From: JABHIB01 sp964497715
Lineage (GTDB): Archaea > Nanobdellota > Nanobdellia > SCGC-AAA011-G17 > PNOQ01
Direction of reading: 5' to 3'
Length of the DNA stretch: 12,675 nt
Assembly (NCBI GenBank): GCA_964497715.1
Contig: CAZCDH010000015.1
Location: 1 to 12,675 of the forward strand
Shown: one piece after another, positions 1 through 7,623 of the stretch
How positions within the stretch are numbered: position 1 is the stretch's first letter
How the letters are laid out: every line of letters begins with the position of its first letter
Notes under the pieces: generated by a model
What the model saw: only the letters and a program-made list of their open reading frames with translations
Told to the model about the DNA's origin: nothing
The model's database searches: none
Made by a program: the position numbers and the translations under genes

Positions 1-382
1 AGAATCTAAAATATTTATCTAACTTTTTTCCTAAACAACTCGAGCCAAAATAATAAGGGTGTGCAGCAATAATAAGATTATCTTCATTTTTAATTTTTTC
101 AAGATCATCAAGTTTCTTTAATTTTTTTAATTCATCTTCTGAAACATTATACAACAATACATGTTTTTTCTCTATTGAGAGTTCGACACCTGGAATTAAT
201 AATATACCTTTTTGTTCAGCATAAGAGATTACAGCTTTAGAAAAGAATATTTCATTATGAAGAGTTATAGCAATCACATCAAACTTTAATTCCGCAGCTC
301 TATCAATAAGCTCTTTTGCACTATAGTTTAGATTATCATAATTATCTTCTTTTGTATGTAAATGTAAGTCTACTTTTAACAT
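1..382 (-). CDS. PHP-domain metal-dependent phosphoesterase, 5' part only
   Basis: I translated this from the ATG at 382; about 127 codons are open to the window edge, so the C-terminal part is missing. The product starts MLKVDLHLHTKED, which is PHP motif I (HxH, residues 7-9). It continues with ITLHNE (near residues 39-44), PGVELS (near 65-70) and AAHPYY (near 106-111), the usual order of metal-ligand motifs in the Polymerase and Histidinol Phosphatase superfamily. Such proteins hydrolyse phosphoesters using a cluster of divalent metals. The substrate cannot be deduced; small stand-alone archaeal PHP proteins are mostly uncharacterised. The usual TDH of motif II reads TLH here, losing an acidic residue common in the family. 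The gene is divergent from the GTPase gene with 50 bp between the start codons and is probably leaderless. Confidence 0.8.
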   Translation of the reverse strand, partial: MLKVDLHLHTKEDNYDNLNYSAKELIDRAAELKFDVIAITLHNEIFFSKAVISYAEQKGILLIPGVELSIEKKHVLLYNVSEDELKKLKKLDDLEKIKNEDNLIIAAHPYYFGSSCLGKKLDKYFRF

Positions 383-432
383 AACAATCTAAAAACAGAA
401 TACTTTAAAAAACATTCTAAACAATAAAAACT
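383..432. promoter_or_regulatory. Shared symmetric divergent promoter, one central TATA-like box
   Basis: The only good TATA-like element is CTTTAAAAAA at 403-412. Its centre, 407.5, is exactly halfway between the two start codons (382 on -, 433 on +), about 25.5 nt from each. This is the archaeal spacing for leaderless transcripts. It is flanked by an inverted repeat AGAAT (397-401) / ATTCT (414-418) with the same centre, in the place where BRE/TFB contacts would lie. One element may therefore serve both directions. Confidence 0.6.
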
Positions 433-1605
433 ATGTTAATCGGAATTGTTGGAAAACCAAATTGTGGGAAATCTACTTTCTTCAAAGCTGCTACTCAAGC
501 AGATATAGAAATAGCAAATTATCCATTCGTAACTATAAAACCTAATCAAGGAATTGGTTATGTTAAAATAAAAGATGTTGCAAAAGAATTTGATAAAACT
601 GCAAACCCTAGAGAAGGATTTATTCTAGGGAATAATAGATTTGTGCCAGTAGAATTATTAGATGTTGCAGGAATAGTTCCAGGAGCTCATGAAGGCAAAG
701 GTATGGGCAACCAATTCTTAGATGATTTAAATCAGGCAGATGCACTAATTCATGTGATTGATGTTTCTGGATCAACAAATGAAAAAGGAGATTCTGTAAA
801 CGCACTAAGTTACAATCCTTCTGAAGACATAAGATTCTTAGAATTTGAATTAGATATGTGGTACTTAAGAATTATGAAAAAGGGGTGGGAAAAGTTTTCA
901 AGATCATTAGTAAATAAAGAGATACATAAAGAGATTGCAAAACAACTTTCTGGGTTAGGCGTTAATGAGAATATGGTTAAAGATTCAATAAAAGATTTTA
1001 ATACCAATCCAAGAGAGTGGACTGATAATGAGTTAGGAGAATTGGCCACAAAATTGAGAGAAAAAAGTAAACCTATAATAATCGCAGCAAATAAAGTAGA
1101 CATACCTGGAGCAGAAGAAAATCTCAAAAGAATAAAAGAAGAATTTCCTAACTACAAAATAATAGGTTGCTCTGCAGAATCAGAACTAGCACTAAAAGAG
1201 GCCACAAAACACGAGCTAATAGATTATATCCCTGGAGAGAAAAATTTCAAGATAACGGGCGAATTAAGTGGAGAACAAACAAAGGCACTTAACTTCATAA
1301 AAGAAAATGTCTTAACCTATGAAAATGGCACAGGATTACAAAAAATTTTAGACACAATAACTTTTAAGATTTTAGATTACATTGCAATACATCCAGGTGG
1401 AGCAAACAAATTAGAAGATTCGAAAGGAAACGTTCTACCTGACTGTTTTTTATTACCAGAGGGTTCAACAGCTTTAAATTTTGCATATAGATTGCACACA
1501 GACTTTGGAGATAATTTTATTAAAGCAATAGATGTTAAAACCAAAAAGATAGTTGGAAAAGACCATAAACTAAAACACTTGGATATTTTAGAGATATTCA
1601 CTTAA
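433..1605 (+). CDS. Obg/YchF-related archaeal GTPase with C-terminal TGS domain
   Basis: A 390-aa translation-factor-class GTPase. The P-loop is GKPNCGKST (residues 7-15), the G2 threonine lies in YPFVTIKP (about T34), G3 is DVAGIVPGAHEGKG (77-90), G4 is NKVD (220-223) and G5 is SAES (247-250). A helical insertion lies between G3 and G4 (about 130-210), and a TGS domain ends the protein (about 334-390). This matches the archaeal TGS-containing Obg-like family (MJ1332 type), about 390 aa long. Classic YchF/OLA1 has NMxE at G4 and prefers ATP; the intact NKxD here predicts GTP specificity. The family is thought to act on ribosomes, but its exact role is unknown. The ATG at 433 follows a TATA-like box by about 26 nt, so the mRNA is probably leaderless. 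It is not obviously in an operon. Confidence 0.9.
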   Translation: MLIGIVGKPNCGKSTFFKAATQADIEIANYPFVTIKPNQGIGYVKIKDVAKEFDKTANPREGFILGNNRFVPVELLDVAGIVPGAHEGKGMGNQFLDDLNQADALIHVIDVSGSTNEKGDSVNALSYNPSEDIRFLEFELDMWYLRIMKKGWEKFSRSLVNKEIHKEIAKQLSGLGVNENMVKDSIKDFNTNPREWTDNELGELATKLREKSKPIIIAANKVDIPGAEENLKRIKEEFPNYKIIGCSAESELALKEATKHELIDYIPGEKNFKITGELSGEQTKALNFIKENVLTYENGTGLQKILDTITFKILDYIAIHPGGANKLEDSKGNVLPDCFLLPEGSTALNFAYRLHTDFGDNFIKAIDVKTKKIVGKDHKLKHLDILEIFT

Positions 1606-1636
1606 TAATTGTCATTTTGCCAAACACTAGAAGAGA

Positions 1637-1645
1637 GTTTATAAC
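1637..1645 (+). promoter_or_regulatory. TATA box for the homing endonuclease gene
   Basis: GTTTATAAC is centred about 26 nt before the ATG at 1667, implying a leaderless transcript. No Shine-Dalgarno sequence is present. Confidence 0.5.
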
Positions 1646-1666
1646 TAATTATAATTCTAATAATCT

Positions 1667-2293
1667 ATGTTTAAATTAACTAATAATATCATATATCTCG
1701 CAGGAGCGATTGCAGGAGATGGGCACCTAAGAAACGGGATAAAATGGAAAGGTAAAGACAATTCTAGAGATTACGGAATAAGTATACATTCCAATAACAA
1801 AGAATATTTAATACAAATTCTTGAATTAATTAAAGAGGTTATAAATACAAAAACAAAAGTTTCTAAAGGAAAAAGAGCATATTACATTTCAATAAGAAAT
1901 AAAAAACTACATAATTTTTTTAATAAAAAAATGGATATTCCTCTTGGGAAAAAATCTCATAAAATAATGATTCCCCAAATACTTACAACTAATCAAACAA
2001 AATATTTCTTAGGAGGATTATTTGATACAGACGGAGGAATAAGAGGAAACACAATAGGGTATTGTAGTGCAAGTAAGAATATTATTCTCGAGATAAATGA
2101 ATATTTAAAGTCTATAAAAATAGAAAATTCCGTAGATTCATGGATAAATAAAAAATATCAGAAAGAATATTATGGAATTAGGATAAAAAAATCATCAATA
2201 AATAATTTTCTCAAAACGATACCTTTAAAAAATCTCAAAAAGCTAGAAAGAATACGCGGGGGTGCCGGAGCGGTCAAACGGGCTAGAGATTAA
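1667..2293 (+). CDS. Monomeric LAGLIDADG homing endonuclease overlapping tRNA-Leu
   Basis: A 208-aa protein with two LAGLIDADG motifs: LAGAIAGDG (residues 11-19, catalytic D18) and LGGLFDTDG (115-123, catalytic D122). Two motifs in about 200 aa fit a single-chain, double-strand-cutting homing endonuclease of the kind carried by archaeal introns; both acidic residues are intact. The gene is not inside an intron. It lies directly 5' of, and in the same direction as, tRNA-Leu. Residues 197-208 (RGGAGAVKRARD) are encoded by the first 38 nt of the tRNA gene, and the TAA stop (2291-2293) falls inside tRNA intron 1. The last 12 residues look like read-through rather than fold, so the ancestral stop may have been lost. 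It has its own TATA box and no RBS. It may have come from a tRNA intron of this same gene, but that is inference. Confidence 0.85.
   Translation: MFKLTNNIIYLAGAIAGDGHLRNGIKWKGKDNSRDYGISIHSNNKEYLIQILELIKEVINTKTKVSKGKRAYYISIRNKKLHNFFNKKMDIPLGKKSHKIMIPQILTTNQTKYFLGGLFDTDGGIRGNTIGYCSASKNIILEINEYLKSIKIENSVDSWINKKYQKEYYGIRIKKSSINNFLKTIPLKNLKKLERIRGGAGAVKRARD
2223..2232 (+). promoter_or_regulatory. Internal TATA box for tRNA-Leu inside the endonuclease coding sequence
   Basis: CTTTAAAAAA, identical to the box in the 383-432 promoter, lies about 28-29 nt before the mature 5' end of tRNA-Leu (2256). The tRNA can therefore be transcribed independently of the overlapping endonuclease gene. The other three tRNAs in the window have boxes at about the same distance. 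Confidence 0.55.
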
Positions 2294-2304
2294 AAATCGG
2301 CCAA
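2287..2304 (+). other. tRNA-Leu intron 1 (18 nt, position 30/31, bulge-helix-bulge)
   Basis: The 4-bp central helix pairs GGCT (2281-2284) with GGCC (2299-2302), including one U-G wobble. The 3-nt bulges are AGA (2285-2287) and AAG (2303-2305). The inner hairpin is GATT-AAA-AATC (2288-2298). Cutting at the standard bulge positions (AG^A and AA^G) removes exactly the 18 nt needed to restore the anticodon stem. There is no convincing outer helix, so this is a relaxed BHB, as seen for other non-canonical archaeal introns. The intron lies in the anticodon stem and holds the endonuclease stop codon. Confidence 0.82.
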
Positions 2305-2311
2305 GCTTAGG

Positions 2312-2336
2312 TTGTTCCGGAAAAAGAACATAAGAA
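2312..2336 (+). other. tRNA-Leu intron 2 (25 nt, canonical position 37/38, bulge-helix-bulge)
   Basis: The central helix pairs CTTA (2306-2309, partly anticodon) with TAAG (2331-2334). The bulges are GGT (2310-2312) and AAA (2335-2337). The inner helix TGTTC/GAACA (2313-2317 with 2326-2330) has an 8-nt loop. Cuts at GG^T and AA^A leave A38 next to C39. The outer helix is the anticodon stem, which exists only once intron 1 is gone. Confidence 0.87.
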
Positions 2337-2398
2337 ACCTAGTGACTTAGTGTCTACGCAGGTTCGAGTCCTGTCCCCCGCATTAATTTCTCATAGAA

Positions 2399-5300
2399 CT
2401 AAAAAGGCCCATAAAGGCCATCGTAATTATAATCTTCGCCATTACTACTAGAACTAGTTACACCAGTACATAAATCAATTATTTCATTAGCTGTTTTTTG
2501 TGGCCTGTCTTGTATATCACCTTTATTAAAAGTTTTCTTATCATTACCAACAATAACATGAAGTTCGTCGTCGTCACCAGTACCACCTTTTGCCAAATTA
2601 ACTAAAAGATTAATACCTTCATTACAATCAGTCGCATGAGACATTTGTGGAATTAAGGTGTTAAATACGAACGGAAGATCGTTTTTATCATCATAAAACA
2701 AATTTAATTGTGAACCCCATAGAGGTACAATTAAAGAATATCTACATTTTAACATTTCTAAAAAATTATCATCATCAATAGAGAACCATCTATCTGCATA
2801 ATCTGCATTAGCACCACAGTCTGATAAGCTTGCCAAATTACGCCAATTTCCACTATCAAATAGCTCATTCCACCTAACAGTCCAAGATCCAAACTTACAA
2901 CTAAAATCAAGATTATGGGCAACAATAGAACTTTGAACCTTTGGTGTAGGAACTAACCCAGTTATAGGATCTACAACAACTGAACTAATATCAAAATCAT
3001 ACTCAATAGTACAATCCAGATCATTACTAACAACTGAAGGTCCAACAATATTCAAACCTTTTGAAAAATACTGCCAAGAGATAAGTTTGTGACCTCTTGC
3101 CTTTACATAATTGTCATTAGAATATTTCATAATTTCTCTTAAATTATGAATATACTCACTTAATGAATTAGTATTTAAATTATTATCAATCATAACATTC
3201 GCTTCATTCGTAGACAACATTCCTGCTTGAGTACTAATGTCTGCAACATAATCGGAACTTACCTGAGCTAATACTTCTTCCCTATCAATAACATCATTAA
3301 GTTGGAATGTAGAAGAATCTAACCAACAATATCCAAGAGACCTTCCAACCTCATCACTACCACAACTTCCCACTACTTCCCATTTATCACTACCACTACT
3401 ATCATCAGGATCTGTAACAGAACAAACTCTAATTATTCCAGTTCTAAGCAAACCATAATTTGAAGGAGTAATCAAACTACCAAGACTAGGGCCAACTCTA
3501 GGAGAATCAGGAATACACTGATCGGCACTTTCTATCTGCCTATTAACTTCATCCCTAACAATCATATCATTCAAATAATTCAGTGAAAATGCGCTAGTAG
3601 TCTTTCCGAAACCACATTTAGTCATACCATTATATTCAACACATACTTCAGTATAGCCACTATTCCCACTAACAGTAAAACTCTTATCTGCAAAATCTCC
3701 AGCACTCAAATAAGCACGATTCATTTTCTTTTCAGGATCAGTCACTATCAGATTATAGAGATTTGGACCTTTCAAATAAACTGTATATTGCAACTCTTGA
3801 GTCTCACCAGCATAAATATGATAATAAACTCTATATAGAGATTGCTTATCTAAAAATCCAACTCTATCAGAACTTGTATAATCCAGTTCATCAAACCATG
3901 CAGTAAATTGAGGAGGACTCTCTGGTTGTGTTAATTGGGAAAAGAAATCTCCAACAGCTGGAGCTTTTGCAAAGATTGCAGATTTACAAACTTCATTACC
4001 AAGTTCTTCTGTACTTCTTGAACTATATGAAGCAAACGCACTCTGAGCATAATCACTTGTGAAGAATGTAACAGAGTTTTCAAGGTTCTTCCAACTAGAT
4101 TGCCAAGACATATACTCTCCACCACCATCACTCTTACCGAATATTTTTTCAGAAACAAAACTTAAAATTTTTCCATGAACACTAAATAATGCTATGGCCT
4201 CTCTCCACAACATTTCACAAACATAAACAGATCTGATAGTATTACAGATACCTACAGATTCTCCACTAACTTTAGCAGTATTCAAACATTCGTTATAACC
4301 TTGGTAAAGTGTTTTGATATTTTGAAGACCTGCAAGAATACCAGTCAAACAAACAGGCAAAGGTTCCTTAATACCGAAATTATGTAATCCTAAAAATACA
4401 CTTCCTACAATTCCAGTTTGAACAACACTATCTACTTTCCAATGTCCTCCCAAATCAAATCTAGAAACAGGACACATAACAGGATCACAAACACCAAACA
4501 ATAAATCACAATCTCCCTTGCTCATAAAATCCATACACTCAAGAGATGTCTCTTGTATTTTTGAAGCCGCATAACTAGCAACATAATCTGTACCTGGAAC
4601 TTTTTTACCTTCTTTTACCTTGACATTAGCAGTAGAATATGTTCTAGTTACAGTTCCAAGAACACTAGGATTAGATTCTAAGATACTTTCATGCATAACT
4701 AATATATCATCACTCTCTTCATAATTTGCTTTATATACATCTGCCTTTCCATCACTACCCACATTCCAGATTTGATATGAATCAGGATTGCCACTAGAAT
4801 CAAATCCTACAAGAACATAATTTGCATATTCAGAATGTTCGAATAATCCAGACCTTAATTTCATAGGAATTATCCAAGGGTTTCCTTCTTCAGTATATTC
4901 AATTTTTGGTTTCGGAAAGAAATCACGACTATATTCGTTACCAAAACTAGATCCTCGATTCACCATATAAAGTTTATCGTTATTATCTTTGAAAACAGAT
5001 TTGCCTCCAACAGAAATCGGTAGATTATTCTCATCCAGAACTACACTTAATCCACTTTTTTTATTACCATTATAATATGTATAAAATTCAATTCCTGAAG
5101 TAGCATTTGTATCTCTAGTAGCTTCTTCAACTCTATACACTCCAGACACAGCAGATTCACCATACTCCTCTGTAAGAGATTCAATAGCCCAAGCATCAGC
5201 AGATTCACCATAAGTACGAAGATCAGTTGTACTAGTTTCATGGAACTTTGAAAAAACATATAATCTTTTTGCCTCTTCATCAGTTATAGAACTCAATCCA

Positions 5301-7621
5301 ACATCTATCTCGGAATAAAGATTAAGATCCTCTCCTACCTCAATTAACTGATTATTATAAGTAGTATCATTGAAATTTTTCAAATAAATCATATTACGTG
5401 CATCATCTAAATCGAAACCACCGTATTCAACTAACAATCTGATCTGCGATTCATTCAAATCATTACCGATTGCATTAGAGATAGCAGATCTAGAAGCAGG
5501 ATCCTCAAAATCTTTGAAATCCTTCATAACATCATTAACAACATCAACAGCATCTCCAGAATTATCAATCTGATCCTCTATAATCTGACTATTAGAATCC
5601 AAACAATTATCAACACTAGAATACTCTCCATTAATATATTTCTGTTTACAAGTTTCCTTCCAATCCCTCATAACTAACTGTCTAGCGATAGGATTACCAA
5701 AGAATGAATTCTTAACAGTTAAAAAAGTAAAAACTCCTAAACAAGCCATCTTCCACCCCTTAACTAATGATTCAAGTTTATCTATTGAACTTTCAAGTTT
5801 TGCTATTGTAGTGGTAGTAGAATTAATCTTCCTATCAATCTCTTCGGGAGTCCACTGAATAGCCCTTTTTTCAATAGGGAGATGAACCATAAAATTAGAT
5901 TCACTAAAAGCCCTACCAGAACCCGGAAGAATACTTATCAATGCAGATTGTTTTGTATCAACATCTTTGATAGTTACAGAAGTACCATAAACATTATTAT
6001 AGCCTTCATCTAATGAAAAAGAATCGGCCCACTCTCCATCACTATAATGTTTTCTAATCATTATTCTATCTTCGCTCAGACTACTAACAACCCAATCATA
6101 AGTCCTATCTCCTTCTCTGATTCCACGAATCAAAGGATCATGAACATTAATTTCAACATAATCTAAAGAATTACCAACTTTTGCTTTAGCACTAGCACTC
6201 TCTTCCATCTCATTTATCTGAAGTAAAGTGATTGAAGCCCCTCCACTCAAAGGAATTGTTTTACCAGCAGAATCAAGAGAGTCAAACAAAGCACCAATCT
6301 CATTTTGCCCAGAATCAGTAAACTCTAAACTTTCTTTTTTTTGAAGATTTTCTAAAGCATTACCATAATCTCCAATCTCACTATAATATTCATATAAGGA
6401 ACCATAAATGCCTTTAAGAAGTTCAGTATTTTCATTAGAAGGTTGAGCACTTAATGAATAACCCAATGCTTCTTTTGCTTCAGATATAGCAGTACAATAA
6501 TGTCTTATTTTTGCATCAGGTATGGAAGAATCTGCAAGATCTGAATCAGAAACTGTGGCAAATTCTTTACAAGGATCAACAATAATATCATCAGCAGTAC
6601 CATACACTAATTCTCTCTTATTACCAGTATTATCAGAAATTACTACACGATCACTATTAACACTATAAATAGTCCATTCACTTCCCGGGAAGATTCTCAT
6701 ACCTTTTACTAAAGTTGTCTCATAAGATTCTGAATCCACACTTGTTTTAATCAATAAGTTAACAGAATCTTGTGCACGGTTTATAGCTTTCAAATTGATT
6801 CTAGATTGTTCACCAAAAAGCGAAGAAAATCCTGGAAGTGTAAAAGAAGAAGGTTCAGAATTAAGACTTAATTTTAAGTTAGAAACAACAATTCTACGCA
6901 TCCCATCATAAATAGAAACAGTTACATAATCATCTCCAATACTTGTAGTCCTAATATATCCTTTTCCGCTCCAAAAACTACTTTCTGCCTGAGCACTAGA
7001 ATCTTCAAACCAATTACTTTCATCAGAATAAGGTTTTAAATTTAAATCTTGGGCGCCAAACAATCCACCAATTCCTGCATCACTATCAAAATAAACTCTT
7101 GCACTCATATTCAAATCAATGCTATCTGGAAGATCATTTTCATTTTTTATTTTTCTCAAATTTACAATCATGTATCCGAAATCAATCAATCCATCTGCAC
7201 CAACTGTATAAGACCTATCTTGAGGAGGGATATGAACTGGAGCACCATTAATAAATCTCAAAGACATATTTTCCGGAGTAATAACTACTCGTTTAACATT
7301 TATTCCTCCGAATAAAGGATCAGAACCCTCTTCAGAATCATCTCCAAAAAGAATACTACCTGCAGTCATACCTTTCAAAAAAACATAAACTGGGAAATCT
7401 TGATTTTGTAAATAATCTGAACTAATAGTTATAGGTTCATAACCATCAACATTAACAATTACTGCCTCACCTACATTAACTTCATTAATAAAAGGATTTG
7501 GAACATCCCCCATAATATTATACGGATTAACTGAATCCCTTGCAGTAACACTTAAAGAACTAAAAGGTAATCCAATTATCAGAACCATACAAAATATTGC
7601 AATTAATTTTTTACTCTCCAT
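2399..7621 (-). CDS. Giant exported cysteine-containing protein, unknown function
   Basis: A 1740-aa protein. Residues 1-28 are a Sec-type signal peptide (KK, then a hydrophobic core, likely cut near SVTA). A beta-rich N-terminal region runs to about 370, then a helical TPR-like stretch (about 375-435), more beta-type sequence, a predicted coiled coil (about 593-622) and a short hydrophobic segment (625-642). A hydrophobic cysteine region at about 1029-1165 contains C1029, C1038, C1045DPVMC1050PVSR and two membrane-like stretches. The C-terminal third has further cysteines. I count 26 cysteines after the signal peptide. I recognise the CDPVMCP-x-SR block and overall layout from large hypothetical proteins of DPANN archaea, but know no function. 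It starts 2 nt after the stop of the pilin-like gene, so the two are co-transcribed and probably co-translated. No enzymatic motif was found. A surface or secretion-complex component is the best guess. Confidence 0.8.
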   Translation of the reverse strand: MESKKLIAIFCMVLIIGLPFSSLSVTARDSVNPYNIMGDVPNPFINEVNVGEAVIVNVDGYEPITISSDYLQNQDFPVYVFLKGMTAGSILFGDDSEEGSDPLFGGINVKRVVITPENMSLRFINGAPVHIPPQDRSYTVGADGLIDFGYMIVNLRKIKNENDLPDSIDLNMSARVYFDSDAGIGGLFGAQDLNLKPYSDESNWFEDSSAQAESSFWSGKGYIRTTSIGDDYVTVSIYDGMRRIVVSNLKLSLNSEPSSFTLPGFSSLFGEQSRINLKAINRAQDSVNLLIKTSVDSESYETTLVKGMRIFPGSEWTIYSVNSDRVVISDNTGNKRELVYGTADDIIVDPCKEFATVSDSDLADSSIPDAKIRHYCTAISEAKEALGYSLSAQPSNENTELLKGIYGSLYEYYSEIGDYGNALENLQKKESLEFTDSGQNEIGALFDSLDSAGKTIPLSGGASITLLQINEMEESASAKAKVGNSLDYVEINVHDPLIRGIREGDRTYDWVVSSLSEDRIMIRKHYSDGEWADSFSLDEGYNNVYGTSVTIKDVDTKQSALISILPGSGRAFSESNFMVHLPIEKRAIQWTPEEIDRKINSTTTTIAKLESSIDKLESLVKGWKMACLGVFTFLTVKNSFFGNPIARQLVMRDWKETCKQKYINGEYSSVDNCLDSNSQIIEDQIDNSGDAVDVVNDVMKDFKDFEDPASRSAISNAIGNDLNESQIRLLVEYGGFDLDDARNMIYLKNFNDTTYNNQLIEVGEDLNLYSEIDVGLSSITDEEAKRLYVFSKFHETSTTDLRTYGESADAWAIESLTEEYGESAVSGVYRVEEATRDTNATSGIEFYTYYNGNKKSGLSVVLDENNLPISVGGKSVFKDNNDKLYMVNRGSSFGNEYSRDFFPKPKIEYTEEGNPWIIPMKLRSGLFEHSEYANYVLVGFDSSGNPDSYQIWNVGSDGKADVYKANYEESDDILVMHESILESNPSVLGTVTRTYSTANVKVKEGKKVPGTDYVASYAASKIQETSLECMDFMSKGDCDLLFGVCDPVMCPVSRFDLGGHWKVDSVVQTGIVGSVFLGLHNFGIKEPLPVCLTGILAGLQNIKTLYQGYNECLNTAKVSGESVGICNTIRSVYVCEMLWREAIALFSVHGKILSFVSEKIFGKSDGGGEYMSWQSSWKNLENSVTFFTSDYAQSAFASYSSRSTEELGNEVCKSAIFAKAPAVGDFFSQLTQPESPPQFTAWFDELDYTSSDRVGFLDKQSLYRVYYHIYAGETQELQYTVYLKGPNLYNLIVTDPEKKMNRAYLSAGDFADKSFTVSGNSGYTEVCVEYNGMTKCGFGKTTSAFSLNYLNDMIVRDEVNRQIESADQCIPDSPRVGPSLGSLITPSNYGLLRTGIIRVCSVTDPDDSSGSDKWEVVGSCGSDEVGRSLGYCWLDSSTFQLNDVIDREEVLAQVSSDYVADISTQAGMLSTNEANVMIDNNLNTNSLSEYIHNLREIMKYSNDNYVKARGHKLISWQYFSKGLNIVGPSVVSNDLDCTIEYDFDISSVVVDPITGLVPTPKVQSSIVAHNLDFSCKFGSWTVRWNELFDSGNWRNLASLSDCGANADYADRWFSIDDDNFLEMLKCRYSLIVPLWGSQLNLFYDDKNDLPFVFNTLIPQMSHATDCNEGINLLVNLAKGGTGDDDELHVIVGNDKKTFNKGDIQDRPQKTANEIIDLCTGVTSSSSNGEDYNYDGLYGPF

Positions 7622-7623
7622 CT

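Larger units (their letters stand above)
2256..2382 (+). tRNA. tRNA-Leu(UAG) with two introns and a 7-nt middle exon
   Basis: A type II tRNA. The acceptor stem is GCGGGGG (2256-2262) with CCCCCGC (2375-2381), and the discriminator is A at 2382. The D-stem CCG/CGG is 2265-2267 with 2279-2281. The long variable arm has stem GAC/GTC. The T-arm is GCAGG-TTCGAGT-CCTGT. The genomic anticodon arm does not fold unless two segments are removed: exons 2256-2286, 2305-2311 and 2337-2382 give an 84-nt tRNA with stem CTAGG/CCTAG (5 of 5 pairs) and loop CTTAGGA, anticodon UAG. Discriminator A and the long variable arm fit archaeal tRNA-Leu (archaeal tRNA-Ser has G73). No CCA is encoded. The 5' 38 nt overlap the endonuclease coding sequence. 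Confidence 0.9.

Noticed and set aside
620..805. Minus-strand open frames at 620-805, 810-1127 and 1377-1601
   Set aside because: All lie antisense within the GTPase gene, which has complete family motifs. Their translations have no recognisable features.
2256..2382. Reading the tRNA as tRNA-Ser or as a tRNA-Leu(UAA) with the anticodon in the GATTAAAA region
   Set aside because: Discriminator A argues against Ser. A UAA placement leaves no 3' stem partner, while the two-intron UAG fold pairs fully and gives two BHBs.
3931..5280. Minus-strand frames at 3931-4158 and 5047-5280
   Set aside because: They are alternative frames inside the 1740-aa gene, whose frame is continuous with a coherent exported-protein composition.
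7049..7315. Plus-strand 88-codon frame
   Set aside because: Antisense to the giant gene. Low-complexity, Ile/Asn/Ser-rich composition typical of shadow frames.
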